A DNA stretch of 64,000 nucleotides from Pseudomonas benzenivorans (GCF_033547155.1 NZ_CP137892.1:2046001-2110000), one strand, 5' to 3'; numbered from the stretch's first letter, positions 26,123 through 36,100 are shown. A program made the numbers and translations. Notes: a model not told the origin generated them from the letters alone.

Positions 26123-28198
26123 ATGAGTTATCAGGTTCTTGCACGCAAGTGGCGTCCGCGCTCGTTCCGCGAAATGGTCGGCCAGACCCATGTGCTCAAG
26201 GCGCTGATCAACGCCCTCGACAGCCAGCGCCTGCACCACGCCTACCTGTTCACCGGCACCCGCGGGGTGGGTAAGACCACCATCGCGCGGATCATCGCCA
26301 AGTGCCTGAATTGCGAGAATGGCATCAGCTCGACGCCCTGTGGGGTCTGCTCGGTTTGCAAGGAGATCGACGAGGGACGTTTCGTCGACCTGATCGAGGT
26401 CGACGCCGCCAGCCGCACCAAGGTCGAGGATACCCGCGAGCTGCTGGACAACGTGCAGTACTCGCCGAGCCGCGGGCGCTTCAAGGTCTACCTGATCGAC
26501 GAGGTGCATATGCTCTCGTCGCACTCGTTCAATGCGCTGCTCAAGACCCTGGAAGAGCCGCCGCCGCACGTCAAATTCCTCCTGGCCACCACCGATCCGC
26601 AGAAATTGCCGGTGACTATCCTCTCCCGGTGCCTGCAGTTCTCCCTGAAGAACATGCCGCCGGAGCGGGTGGTCGAACACCTCAGCCATGTACTCGCCGC
26701 CGAGAGCATCCCCTACGAGGAGGACGCGCTCTGGTTGCTCGGCCGCGCGGCCGACGGCTCCATGCGCGACGCTATGAGCCTGACCGATCAGGCCATTGCC
26801 TTCGGCGAAGGCAAGGTGCTGGCCGCCGATGTGCGCGCCATGCTCGGCACCCTGGACCATGGTCAGGTGTATGGCGTATTGCATGCCCTGCTGGAGGGCG
26901 ACGCCCGTGCCTTGATCGATGCTGTGCGTCACCTGGCCGAACAAGGTCCGGACTGGAACGGCGTGCTGGCGGAAATGCTCAATGTGTTGCACCGCGTGGC
27001 CATCGCCCAGGCCTTGCCGGAGGCGGTGGATAACGGTCAGGGCGACCGCGAGCGGGTGCTGGCGCTGGCCCAGGCGTTGCCGGCCGAGGATGTGCAGTTC
27101 TATTACCAGATGGGCTTGATCGGTCGCCGCGACTTGCCCCTGGCGCCAGACCCGCGCAGTGGCTTCGAGATGGTGCTGTTGCGCATGCTGGCATTCCGCC
27201 CGGCGGATAGCGACGATGCGCCGAGGGTGGCGCTAAAGCCGCTAGGGATTAGCCAGGCCACTGCTGATCCCCGAAGCAATCCAGTGGCCGACGCGGCCAT
27301 GGTCGCGCCGGTTGTTGCCGCTCCTGTGCCTGCCAGCGAGCCCCAGGCGCCGATCACGACCCCGGCGGCGGCGCCCGAGCCGCAGCCGGTAGAGCGGCCA
27401 GCCACTCCTGTCGTGGCGCCTGTCGAGCCTGAGGTCGCAGCGGTATCCACGGCGCCCGCGGTGCCTGCCGTGCAAGAGGCGTCTGCCGCCGCTGCGGCCG
27501 CCGCGCCGGCGATTACCGACCTGCCGTGGGAAGAACAGGCTCCCCAGGCCGCACCCATGGCGCCTGTTGCGGCCGGTGCCGCGGAGCCGGCAGCTCCCGA
27601 CGTCGAGGCGGTACCCGTTCGAGCCGTCTCGGGGGGCGTGGCGCTGCAGAGCGTCGACAGCGACGCGCCGGCCGAGGTCGAGGATGAGCCGCCACCGGGC
27701 GACTACGACTATGTGGAGATGGACGCCGAGTCCTTCGACTACGACTTCGATGCGGTCGCCAGCACGCAACCGGCCGAGCCGGAGCCGACGGTCGCGGCGC
27801 AGCCGGCTACCGGTCTGGCCGCTGACTGGCTGGAACTGTTCCCCAAGCTGGGGCTGTCCGGCATGACCGGTAGCATCGGCGCCAACTGCACGCTGATCTC
27901 GGCCGAGGGTGACAACTGGCTGCTGCACCTGGACCCTGGACACAGCGCGCTGTTCAATGCGACCCAGCAGCGCCGCTTGAATGATGCGCTGAACCAGCAC
28001 CTCGGCCGCGAGTTGAAACTGCAGATCGAGCTGCGTCAGCCCGAGCAGGAAACCCCGGCGCAGGCGGCGGCGCGCAAGCGTGCCAACCGCCAGCGCGAGG
28101 CCGAGGCCTCGATCCACAACGACCCGCTGGTACAGCAGATGATGCAGCAGTTCGCCGCCAGCATAAGGGCGGACAGCATTGAGCCCGTGGATACCTAG
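26123..28198 (+). CDS. dnaX: DNA polymerase III subunits gamma and tau
   Basis: 691 residues. DnaX is the clamp-loader ATPase that also links polymerase cores at the fork. The AAA+ core shows Walker A GTRGVGKTT (near 45), a Cys4 zinc module (CLNCENG..CGVCSVC), Walker B VYLIDEVHML and the SRC motif ILSRCLQF. The Ala/Pro-rich linker (about 395-500) and C-terminal tau domains IV-V (from about 560) bind helicase and polymerase. I saw no A-AAA-AAG slippery site of the E. coli kind, so a short gamma form would need another mechanism. ybaB and recR follow, the usual trio. Confidence 0.96.
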   Translation: MSYQVLARKWRPRSFREMVGQTHVLKALINALDSQRLHHAYLFTGTRGVGKTTIARIIAKCLNCENGISSTPCGVCSVCKEIDEGRFVDLIEVDAASRTKVEDTRELLDNVQYSPSRGRFKVYLIDEVHMLSSHSFNALLKTLEEPPPHVKFLLATTDPQKLPVTILSRCLQFSLKNMPPERVVEHLSHVLAAESIPYEEDALWLLGRAADGSMRDAMSLTDQAIAFGEGKVLAADVRAMLGTLDHGQVYGVLHALLEGDARALIDAVRHLAEQGPDWNGVLAEMLNVLHRVAIAQALPEAVDNGQGDRERVLALAQALPAEDVQFYYQMGLIGRRDLPLAPDPRSGFEMVLLRMLAFRPADSDDAPRVALKPLGISQATADPRSNPVADAAMVAPVVAAPVPASEPQAPITTPAAAPEPQPVERPATPVVAPVEPEVAAVSTAPAVPAVQEASAAAAAAAPAITDLPWEEQAPQAAPMAPVAAGAAEPAAPDVEAVPVRAVSGGVALQSVDSDAPAEVEDEPPPGDYDYVEMDAESFDYDFDAVASTQPAEPEPTVAAQPATGLAADWLELFPKLGLSGMTGSIGANCTLISAEGDNWLLHLDPGHSALFNATQQRRLNDALNQHLGRELKLQIELRQPEQETPAQAAARKRANRQREAEASIHNDPLVQQMMQQFAASIRADSIEPVDT

Positions 28199-28282
28199 GG
28201 CTGGTTAAGGGTGGCGGACATGCCGAGCGCCATTTACTGTGAACCGAACGAATTTAACCCCTGATTACCGAGGACTAGCACC

Positions 28283-28609
28283 ATGATGAAAGGTGGCATG
28301 GCCGGCCTGATGAAGCAGGCCCAGCAGATGCAGGAAAAGATGCAGAAGATGCAGGAAGAGCTGGCGAACGCCGAGGTGACCGGCCAGTCCGGCGCCGGCC
28401 TGGTGAGCGTGGTGATGACCGGTCGTCACGACGTCAAGCGCGTCAGCCTGGACGACAGCCTGATGCAGGAAGACAAGGAGATTCTCGAGGATCTGATCGC
28501 CGCTGCGGTGAACGATGCGGTGCGCAAGGTCGAGCAGAACAGCCAGGACAAGATGGCCGGGATGACCGCCGGCATGCAGCTGCCGCCCGGCTTCAAGATG
28601 CCTTTCTGA
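28283..28609 (+). CDS. ybaB: YbaB/EbfC nucleoid-associated protein
   Basis: 108 residues, with GAGGACTAG upstream. A small dimeric DNA-binding protein. It has the characteristic N-terminal Met/Gln-rich helix ([20 protein letters not shown]), then [16 protein letters not shown] and [20 protein letters not shown] at the end. It is encoded between dnaX and recR, as in most gammaproteobacteria. Confidence 0.95.
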   Translation: MMKGGMAGLMKQAQQMQEKMQKMQEELANAEVTGQSGAGLVSVVMTGRHDVKRVSLDDSLMQEDKEILEDLIAAAVNDAVRKVEQNSQDKMAGMTAGMQLPPGFKMPF

Positions 28610-28755
28610 TCCCGTCATCCGTCTACCCACAGGGCGCCGCCGCGGGGTGCCCCGCATCACCGTCACTGTGCTCTGTGTGCCCGATGCCTGGCGTTCCGAT
28701 TGTGCGCTACGGCATCCAGGGCCCAGAAATTCCTGTGTAGCTATCGAGCCCGCCC

Positions 28756-29355
28756 ATGAGCTTCAGCCCCCTGATTCGTCACCTGATCGACTCCTTGCGT
28801 ATCCTGCCTGGCGTGGGGCAGAAGACCGCCCAGCGCATGGCGCTGCACCTGCTCGAGCGTGATCGTAGCGGTGCCCTGCGTTTGGCCCAGGCCTTGAGCC
28901 AGGCGATGGAGGGGGTGGGCCACTGCAAGCAGTGCCGAACCCTGAGCGAGGATGAGCTCTGCCAGACCTGCCTCGACCCGCGCCGGGATGACAGACTGTT
29001 GTGCGTGGTGGAGGGGCCGATGGATGTTTATGCGGTGGAACAGACCGGCTATCGCGGCCGCTATTTCGTGCTCAAGGGGCACCTGTCGCCACTGGATGGC
29101 CTGGGCCCGGAAGCCATCGGCATTCCCGAGCTGCTGGCTCGGGTCGAGGACGGAAGCTTCGGCGAGGTGATACTCGCCACCAATCCCACGGTGGAGGGTG
29201 AGGCCACGGCGCACTATATCGCCCAGCTGCTGGCGGGCAAGGGCATGGTCGCCTCACGCATTGCCCACGGCATGCCGCTGGGTGGCGAGCTCGAGCTGGT
29301 CGATGGCGGCACCCTGGCCCACTCGATCGCCGGCCGGCGGCCGATTCAGCTGTAG
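28756..29355 (+). CDS. recR: Recombination mediator RecR
   Basis: 199 residues. RecR works with RecO (and RecF) to load RecA on gapped DNA. It has an N-terminal HhH ([21 protein letters not shown]), a Cys4 zinc finger ([16 protein letters not shown]) and a Toprim domain ([17 protein letters not shown]). The final [20 protein letters not shown] is the conserved Walker-B-like tail. Length is typical. Confidence 0.96.
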   Translation: MSFSPLIRHLIDSLRILPGVGQKTAQRMALHLLERDRSGALRLAQALSQAMEGVGHCKQCRTLSEDELCQTCLDPRRDDRLLCVVEGPMDVYAVEQTGYRGRYFVLKGHLSPLDGLGPEAIGIPELLARVEDGSFGEVILATNPTVEGEATAHYIAQLLAGKGMVASRIAHGMPLGGELELVDGGTLAHSIAGRRPIQL

Positions 29356-29503
29356 CCACGCGTGTTACGCCTCGGGGAACCGGCGCTCGCTTGTTGGTGG
29401 CAAGGGGCTTCGGTGCCCGGTTCGCTGGATATTGGCCTGTCGCAGCTCCTCTAAGACGCCGTGCACATGTGCCGCTCTGCAGGCGCTAGCAGAGCCGGGT
29501 TAC

Positions 29504-32500
29504 TCAGGGTTGTGCGCCGGGCGCTGTCGCGCTGGAGTCCTTCTCCTTCGCCAGGCTGTAGTGCTGGAACGCCTGAGCCACGGTGGTGCGCAGCTGGGCG
29601 TCGTCCCAGGGCTTGGTGAGAAACTTGTAGATTGCCCCCTGATTGATCGCGTCGGTGACGGACTTCAGGTCGGTATAGCCCGATAGCACGATGCGGATAG
29701 TGTCGGGGTAGAGGTCCTTGACCCGGCTGAGGAACTCGGTGCCATTCATTTCCGGCATGCGTTGATCCGAGAGGATCACCTGCACGTCGTGCTTAGCGAG
29801 CAGGGCGAAGGCTTCTTGGGCATTGTTTGCAGAGAGAACCTGGTAACCGTCGCGGCGCAGGACGCGGGTCAAGGCGCGCAGGATGTTCTCCTCGTCGTCG
29901 AGCAGCAGCAGGGTTTGGGCGTCGCGCTCTTCGTCGGAGTCGCGTATCCGCTGTTGCTGGCGCTCTCGTTGGGCGCGAAGAAACTCTTCCAGCAGCGACA
30001 GCGGCATGGGCTTGGCGAAGTAGAAGCCCTGGAACTCGTCGCAGTGATTCTTCTTCAGGAAGGCGTACTGGGGTTCGGTTTCCACGCCTTCGGCGATCAC
30101 CTTGATATTGAGGTGGTGGGCCAGGGAGATAATGCCCAAAGAGATCGCCGCATCGGTGCTGTCGCTGATCACCTCCTGGACGAACGAGCGATCGATCTTG
30201 ACCTTGTCGATCGGTAGGCGCTTCAGGTAGTTCAGGCTGGAGAAGCCGGTGCCGAAATCGTCGATGGCGATATGCACGCCGAGGTCTTTCAGCGCATGCA
30301 GAATGAAGATCGCCCGTTCCGCGTTATCCAGTAGTACGGTCTCGGTGAGCTCCAGCTCCAGCAGTTCGGCCGGTAGGCCGGTCTCCTCCAGAATCCTGCA
30401 CACCGTGTCGACGAAGTTGACCCGCTGAAACTGTACCGGCGACACGTTGACAGCCATGGTGTTGCCGCTCCAACCCTGGTCGAGCAGCGCGCGCGCTTGC
30501 TGGCAGGCCGTGCGCATGACCCACTCGCTGAGGGGGATGATCTGCCCGGTATTCTCGGCCACAGGGATAAATTGGGCTGGCGAGATGAAGCCGCGGTCGG
30601 CGTGCTGCCAGCGCAGAAGCGCCTCGTAGCCGACGACCTGGCCACTGCGGCCATCGATCTGGGGTTGGTAGTAGAGCTGGAATGCCTGCGCTTCGATGGC
30701 CTTCTGCAGCTCGTTGCGCAGGGTGACGCGTTCACTGACCTTCTGGTCGAGGTCCTGGGTGTACCATTGGTAATTGTTGCGCCCCTGTTTCTTGGCCTTG
30801 TACATGGCGAGGTCGGCCTGTTGGATCAGCACTGTCGGCTGGTCGACCGAGCCATCGGTGAGGGCAATGCCGATACTCGCGGTGATGTGCATCTCGATGC
30901 CGGCCACCCTGTAGGGCTGGGCAATACTGGCGATGAGGCGATCGGCCACCAGCAGCACATCTTCTTCGCGGGCCAGATCCGGAAGGATGATGACGAATTC
31001 GTCGCCGCCCAGGCGCGCCACTGTGTCGCCGGGACGCGCCTGCTGGTTCATGCGGCGTGCGACTTCGACCAGGACTTGATCGCCGACGACGTGGCCCATG
31101 CTGTCGTTGATTGGCTTGAAGCCGTCGAGGTCGATGAACAGCACCGCCAGGCTGCGCTTGTAGCGCCGGCTGATCTGGCAGCCCTGGTTTAGGCGGTCCT
31201 CCAGCAGGGAGCGGTTGGGTAGGCCGGTAAGCACGTCGTGGCTGGCATTGTAGGCCAGCTGGCTCTCGAAGCGTTTCTGTTCCGAGATGTCGTTCTGTAC
31301 GCCGATGTAATGGCTGATGCTGCCCTGCTCGTCCGGTACCGGGGCGATATAGAGGGCGTTCCAGAAGGGTGTGCCGTCCTTGCGGAAGTTGCGTAGCACG
31401 ATGTGGGTCTCGCGATTCTCCTTCAGTCCACGGCGTATTTCCGCGACTGCGGTCTCGTCGCGCTCCTTGCCCTGGAGGAAACGGCAGTTGCGCCCCATGA
31501 CCTCCGCGGCGCTGTAACCGGTGATGCGCTCGAATGCCGGGTTGACGTAGATGATCGGCAAATCGCGGGCATGGGCATCGCAGATCAGCACGCCGTTATA
31601 GCTGGTTTCGAGGCTGCGTCGCAGCAGGCGTAGCTGCTTGTCCGACTCGATGCGACCGCGGATGTCCCGTAGCAGGAGCAGGCGCATGTCCTGATTGTCC
31701 CACTCGGTCTGGGAGCACTGGACCTCGACGTGCAGTGTTTCGCCGCTGGTCAGGGGCATCGCGCATTCGTGCAGCCGGCCAGGCTCCACGGCCAAGCCCA
31801 GGGGGCGCTGCTGCAGTTCGGCGAGAGGAGCGCCGAGCAGGTCTTCCGCGGCAGGGTTCGCGTAGCGCACGGTATCTTGGGCATCGACTACCAGGATGGC
31901 GTCGCGGCTATCGGTCAGCAGCTGATGGAAGGCCTGGCTCTTGCGCTGTGCTTCGCGGCGAGTCTGCAGCAGTTCGGTCACGTCCTTGACCACGGCGATA
32001 TAGGCGGGCAGGCCGTTGAAGCTGAGCTCGGAAACCGTGATCTCCACCAGTATTTCTTCGCCGCTCTTCAGGCGATGGCGCCAGACGCTGGGCTCGAAGA
32101 ACGACCTCTTGGTCTCCTGGGGGGAGAAGAACTCGAGCAGGCGTTGCTGTTCGTCGAGACAGCGTATGTCGAGCAGGCTCATGCCCAGAAGCTGCTCCCG
32201 TGTGTAGCCGTAGACGTCGAGCATTCTCTGGTTGACGGCCAGGAAGGCCAGGGATTCCCGGTGGAACACATACATGGGCTGAGGGTTGGCGTCGAACAGC
32301 AGGCGATAGCGGGTCTCGCTCTCGGCCACTGCACGGGAAGCCTGAGTCCGGCTGATGGCGTAGCGAATGCTGCGCGCCAGGTTGCGGCTATCGAGCTGGC
32401 TCTTGATCAGGTAGTCGGCGGCACCGGCGTCGATGGCGCTGGCATCCAGCGCTTCATCCTCTCGGTCGGTGAGCAGGATGAAGGGAGCGTGCACGCCTTG

Positions 32501-32731
32501 CGCCTGGGCCCAGGCAATGAGCTCCAGCCCGCTGCCGGCCGTGAAGCGGTAGTCGATCAGGTACAGGTCGTGGGCATATTCGAGGATGCTGAACTGTGCC
32601 TGCGTAAGATTGCTTACCCATTCCAGGCGGTGGTGCAATATCCCGTTCACGCCGAGCAGGTCGCGGGTGCGCCGGTAGCTGGCTTCATCCTCATCGATCA
32701 GCAGCAGAAGCAAAGGGCGCGCATTATTCAT
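29504..32731 (-). CDS. REC-PAS-PAS-LOV-GGDEF-EAL-REC c-di-GMP signalling protein
   Basis: 1075 residues, soluble. Domains in order: receiver (1-125, phospho-Asp in LYLIDYR), PAS (about 140-260), PAS (about 275-360), LOV (about 370-490), GGDEF (about 505-665), EAL (about 675-920), receiver (about 945-1065, LSDQRMPEMNG). The LOV domain has the flavin-binding motif GRNCRFLQG with the photoactive Cys near residue 415, plus FWN and GVQNDIS, all canonical. GGDEF is intact (RLGGDEF) with an inhibitory RPGD site 5 residues before it. EAL is intact (EALLRW, DDFGTGFSSL, AEGVET). It could make or break c-di-GMP under blue-light and phosphorylation control. It is the last gene of a four-gene signalling operon. 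Confidence 0.9.
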   Translation of the reverse strand: MNNARPLLLLLIDEDEASYRRTRDLLGVNGILHHRLEWVSNLTQAQFSILEYAHDLYLIDYRFTAGSGLELIAWAQAQGVHAPFILLTDREDEALDASAIDAGAADYLIKSQLDSRNLARSIRYAISRTQASRAVAESETRYRLLFDANPQPMYVFHRESLAFLAVNQRMLDVYGYTREQLLGMSLLDIRCLDEQQRLLEFFSPQETKRSFFEPSVWRHRLKSGEEILVEITVSELSFNGLPAYIAVVKDVTELLQTRREAQRKSQAFHQLLTDSRDAILVVDAQDTVRYANPAAEDLLGAPLAELQQRPLGLAVEPGRLHECAMPLTSGETLHVEVQCSQTEWDNQDMRLLLLRDIRGRIESDKQLRLLRRSLETSYNGVLICDAHARDLPIIYVNPAFERITGYSAAEVMGRNCRFLQGKERDETAVAEIRRGLKENRETHIVLRNFRKDGTPFWNALYIAPVPDEQGSISHYIGVQNDISEQKRFESQLAYNASHDVLTGLPNRSLLEDRLNQGCQISRRYKRSLAVLFIDLDGFKPINDSMGHVVGDQVLVEVARRMNQQARPGDTVARLGGDEFVIILPDLAREEDVLLVADRLIASIAQPYRVAGIEMHITASIGIALTDGSVDQPTVLIQQADLAMYKAKKQGRNNYQWYTQDLDQKVSERVTLRNELQKAIEAQAFQLYYQPQIDGRSGQVVGYEALLRWQHADRGFISPAQFIPVAENTGQIIPLSEWVMRTACQQARALLDQGWSGNTMAVNVSPVQFQRVNFVDTVCRILEETGLPAELLELELTETVLLDNAERAIFILHALKDLGVHIAIDDFGTGFSSLNYLKRLPIDKVKIDRSFVQEVISDSTDAAISLGIISLAHHLNIKVIAEGVETEPQYAFLKKNHCDEFQGFYFAKPMPLSLLEEFLRAQRERQQQRIRDSDEERDAQTLLLLDDEENILRALTRVLRRDGYQVLSANNAQEAFALLAKHDVQVILSDQRMPEMNGTEFLSRVKDLYPDTIRIVLSGYTDLKSVTDAINQGAIYKFLTKPWDDAQLRTTVAQAFQHYSLAKEKDSSATAPGAQP

Positions 32732-32781
32732 GGGCTAGGACACTCGCGTGCATTGTGGACGGCCCGTCGTGCTGGGCCGGG

Positions 32782-33312
32782 TCAATCGTCGATGTCTTCG
32801 ATGAGGATGGAGCCGTCGGTGTCGCGCAGTACGCGGGTCAGGCCCGGGTTCTCCGCCTCCAGTCGCAGCAGCTCCTGTTGCTGACGATCCAGGGCGCTCT
32901 GCTGCTCGTGAACTCGCTCCAGCAGGCGTTGGTTCTCGCTGCGCAACAGGTGAAGGTCGATGGCGCTGCGCAGGGCGGCTTCCACCTCATAGTCTTCCCA
33001 GGGTTTGGAAATGAAGCGGTAGACCTCGGCCTCGTTGATGGCCTGCATCATCGATTGGCGATCGCCATGACCGGTCAGCATCAGGCGCATAGCATCGGGC
33101 TGGCGCTGTTTGGCGAATTTCAGGTAGGTGATACCGTCCAGATGGGGCATTCGATAATCGGAAGCGATGACCGCGTATTGATGTTCGGTAAGAGCGTCCA
33201 GCGCCTGATACACATCGTCGAAGGCATGTATCTGCCAACCCTGGGGGTGGAGCAGGCGCTGCAACGACTTGAGGACCTGGGGCTCGTCGTCCACCAGTTG
33301 GATCTTGATCAT
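32782..33312 (-). CDS. Single-domain response regulator with coiled-coil tail
   Basis: 176 residues. A complete receiver (VDDEP, phospho-Asp in VIASDYRMPHLDG, Thr in LTGHGD, Lys in ISKPWED) is followed by a coiled coil (ENQRLLERVHEQQSALDRQQ) and an acidic tail. There is no output domain, so it probably acts by protein contact or as a phosphate sink. Its start overlaps the stop of the upstream REC-HD gene by 3 bases. Confidence 0.88.
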   Translation of the reverse strand: MIKIQLVDDEPQVLKSLQRLLHPQGWQIHAFDDVYQALDALTEHQYAVIASDYRMPHLDGITYLKFAKQRQPDAMRLMLTGHGDRQSMMQAINEAEVYRFISKPWEDYEVEAALRSAIDLHLLRSENQRLLERVHEQQSALDRQQQELLRLEAENPGLTRVLRDTDGSILIEDIDD

Positions 33313-34661
33313 CGGGCCGTCTCCTGAAGGGGCGCGCCAGTGGGTTCCGGGGATCGCACGAAAAGGGTGTATTGCGCGCCTTCGCTCTCCTCGAAGGTGA
33401 TCAGCTTGCCGATCAGCGCCTGGGTCAGAATCTTGCCCTCATTGAGCAGCAGCGTGCCATTGTTGGCCTTCAGGTTGCGCGCCAGCTGCATGCCTGGCAC
33501 GACCCGGCGGGTATCGAGCACCAGGATGCTGGGGTCGGTCAGGGCCAGGTCGGGGGCGAGGGTGGTGCAGAGCTCGATGAAACGCTCGCACAGCTTTGGG
33601 TCGTAGAGTTTGCCGCTGTATTTTTGTATCAGCAGCAACGCCTCGTCGCGACTCAGTTTGCGCTCCAGCACCAGTCCGCACTGCAGCTCGATGAAGTCGA
33701 CCGCCAGTTTCAGCAGACGACCGCCCAGGGGGATAGCCTCGCCCTTGAGCCGGTCGGGAAAGCCGCCGCCGTCCCAGCGTTCCTGATGGTGGCGAATCAA
33801 GCGCGCGGCGTCCTGCAGCGGTTCCAGGCTCATCAACAGGCTTTCGCCGAGCGCCGGGTATTGCCGATAACGTTCGCGCTCGTTCTTGTACAGCAGGTCG
33901 GCCGGGCTGTTGAGCAGGCTGTCGCTCCAGGTCAGTTTGCCGACGTTGTACAGCGCAGCGGCCATCGCCAGGTCGCGGCTGGCGCCTTCGCCCAGGCCAT
34001 GTTGCTCGGCGTAGGCGCGGACCAGGGCGATGACCGCGCCGTTGCTTTGCTTGTCCCTGGGAATGCGTAGGTTGACCAGGCTGGAGAACACCTCGGTTGC
34101 CGTTACGTAGCTGCGCTTGAGCTCCTCGTAGGCCATGTCGAGCATGTCGGCGGTTTGCTGAAGCTCGGCGGTGCGGCTGCGCACCCGTTGTTCCAGTGTG
34201 GCGTTGAGTTCCTGCAGGTGCTGGTTCTGCTCGTGGGTGAGGCGCTCCAGACGTTGGCGCTCGCGCTCGGAGTACTGGAAGGACAGTGCTTGGCGAATGA
34301 TCATGCGCAGCTCGTCGTCGTCCCAGGGTTTGCTGATGTAGCGGAATATCTGTCCCTGATTGATCGCCCTGATTGTGGTGCCGATGTCGGCATGCCCGGT
34401 GAGGAGGATGCGCAGGCACTCCGGCCAGCGTTGCTGGACTTCGCTGAGCAGGCTGGCGCCGTCCATGCCGGGCATGCGGGCGTCGGAAATCACCAGATCG
34501 ACCTGGTGCTGTTCGAGCAACTGCAGGGCTTGTTCGCCGCCGCCGGCCATGAGGACCTCATAGGGCTCCTGCCGTAGCAGGCGGCGCAGACTCTTGAGGA
34601 TATTTTCCTCATCGTCGACCAGGAGGAGGGTGGCGCTCGGCGGCTGGAGGGGGGCATTCAT
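33309..34661 (-). CDS. Response regulator with degenerate HD-GYP domain
   Basis: 450 residues. A receiver (1-120; LVVDDE-type acidic pair, phospho-Asp in VISDARMPGMDG, Lys in SKPWDDD) and a coiled coil (LERLTHEQNQHLQELNATLEQRV) come before an HD-GYP-related domain. The metal-binding His-Asp pair is replaced (LYNVGK instead of LHDIGK). The GYP segment reads HHQERWDGGGFP, and the later VADVYDA region is AVDFIEL. Loss of the HD pair argues against phosphodiesterase activity; it may sense c-di-GMP or act through protein contact. It overlaps the kinase gene upstream by 4 bases. Confidence 0.85.
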   Translation of the reverse strand: MNAPLQPPSATLLLVDDEENILKSLRRLLRQEPYEVLMAGGGEQALQLLEQHQVDLVISDARMPGMDGASLLSEVQQRWPECLRILLTGHADIGTTIRAINQGQIFRYISKPWDDDELRMIIRQALSFQYSERERQRLERLTHEQNQHLQELNATLEQRVRSRTAELQQTADMLDMAYEELKRSYVTATEVFSSLVNLRIPRDKQSNGAVIALVRAYAEQHGLGEGASRDLAMAAALYNVGKLTWSDSLLNSPADLLYKNERERYRQYPALGESLLMSLEPLQDAARLIRHHQERWDGGGFPDRLKGEAIPLGGRLLKLAVDFIELQCGLVLERKLSRDEALLLIQKYSGKLYDPKLCERFIELCTTLAPDLALTDPSILVLDTRRVVPGMQLARNLKANNGTLLLNEGKILTQALIGKLITFEESEGAQYTLFVRSPEPTGAPLQETAR

Positions 34662-35947
34662 GGCGTGGTGGGGTCCGCACTGTCTGGGTCAGGTTGGTGA
34701 ATGGGCAGCCAGATACGGAAGCGCGTGCCTTGCCCCGGCTCGCTGCTGACCTCGATGCGGCCGTGGTGCTTCTGGATGATGTTGTAGGACAGGGCTAATC
34801 CCAGCCCCGTGCCTTTGCCGACCGGCTTGGTGGTGAAGAAGGGTTCGTAGATGCGGTTGAGCAGGTGGGGCTCGATACCTTTGCCGGTATCCTCGACCTC
34901 CAGCCAGACCCAGTCGCCTTCCTGCGCGCTGCGCAGGGTGATGCGACCGAACTCCTCCATGGCATGGGCCGCATTGACCAGCAGGTTCATCAGCACCTGA
35001 TTGATCTGCGAGGGGATGCACTCGACCTCCGGCAGCTGGCCGTATTCCTTGATGACCTCGGCCTTGTACTTCAGTTCGTTGTTGACCACGTTGAGGGTGG
35101 TGTCCAGGCCCTGGTGCAGGTCGGCGCAGCGGAAGGCCTCTTCCTCCATGTGGGAGAAGTCCTTGAGGGCGGTGATGATTTTCTTGACCCGGTCGATGCC
35201 GTCTTCGGACTCACCTATCAGAGCCTCCACATCGTTGCGGATGTAGTCGTACTCCAGACTGCGCTTGAGACGGTGCAGATCGTCGAGGCTGGCGGCGCCG
35301 TCCACTGCGTCGACGATGTGCAGCAGGTCCTGGACATAGCCGGCAAGGGTCTTGAGGTTGGAAAACACATAACCGATCGGGTTGTTGATCTCATGGGCTA
35401 CCCCGGCCGCGAGCTGACCGATGGCCGCGAGCTTCTCCGACTGCAGGAGTTGGCTGTTGGCCTGCTCCAGTTTCCTGATCAGTTGTTCCCGTTCCACTTG
35501 TTTGCCACTCAAGGCGTCGAGCACGGCATCCAGCTGTTCATCGCTGCGCGCCAACTCAGTGGTGTCGTAAAGCAGCAGTCCGAAACACTGCTGTTGCGCC
35601 TCCGGGTCATGAAAGGGGAACAACAGGGTGTTTTGCAGCATCAGAGCGCCCGGCTTTCTCGCAGGCTTGTAGGGCAGCTGGATCAGGTAGGGGTTGTCGC
35701 GCCACTGGGTGTAGACGTGCCGACCCTGGTCACGAGCCTGCGTCACCATGCGCTGCAGGTGCGGGGTGTCGGCCTCGGGGAATACCCGGGTGAACGGCAG
35801 GCTGCGGGCCTGCGCCAAGGCCTTGCCGCTGCATTGGCTGACGAAGTTGTTCCAGTACTGAATGCGTAGGCTGGAGTCGAGGATGATCACCCCGATTTCT
35901 ATTTGCTCGACCAGTATGTGGGCCAGGTGGCACTGCCTGCCGTCCAT
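34658..35947 (-). CDS. Soluble PAS-domain sensor histidine kinase
   Basis: 429 residues from the ATG with AAAGGAG 7 bases upstream; a longer frame begins 31 codons earlier but has no ribosome site. A PAS-like domain (about 10-145, IGVIILDSSLRIQYWNNF), a coiled coil and a DHp domain (AAGVAHEINNPIGYVFSNL) are followed by a HATPase domain with N box NLLVNAAHAME, G1 DTGKGI, F box FFTTK and G2 GKGTGLGL. No membrane segment is present, so the signal is cytoplasmic. It heads the operon with three receiver-containing proteins and is the obvious phosphodonor. Confidence 0.9.
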   Translation of the reverse strand: MDGRQCHLAHILVEQIEIGVIILDSSLRIQYWNNFVSQCSGKALAQARSLPFTRVFPEADTPHLQRMVTQARDQGRHVYTQWRDNPYLIQLPYKPARKPGALMLQNTLLFPFHDPEAQQQCFGLLLYDTTELARSDEQLDAVLDALSGKQVEREQLIRKLEQANSQLLQSEKLAAIGQLAAGVAHEINNPIGYVFSNLKTLAGYVQDLLHIVDAVDGAASLDDLHRLKRSLEYDYIRNDVEALIGESEDGIDRVKKIITALKDFSHMEEEAFRCADLHQGLDTTLNVVNNELKYKAEVIKEYGQLPEVECIPSQINQVLMNLLVNAAHAMEEFGRITLRSAQEGDWVWLEVEDTGKGIEPHLLNRIYEPFFTTKPVGKGTGLGLALSYNIIQKHHGRIEVSSEPGQGTRFRIWLPIHQPDPDSADPTTP

Positions 35948-36100
35948 TGCGGGCTCCTTTGCTGCTACAGCAAGTAAGGGGTGTGGTAAGCCCGGCGTCA
36001 AGATCACCCGCAGTTGCCAGGAAAGTGGCGCCTGGATCAAGGCTATGTCGATAAACTGCTAGCATAGGTTCCACACCCCGCTCGAGGATCAGGTTAGACC

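Noticed and set aside
26123..28198. A dnaX frameshift site producing gamma
   Set aside because: No A-AAA-AAG-type heptamer was seen; the linker region is GC-rich throughout.
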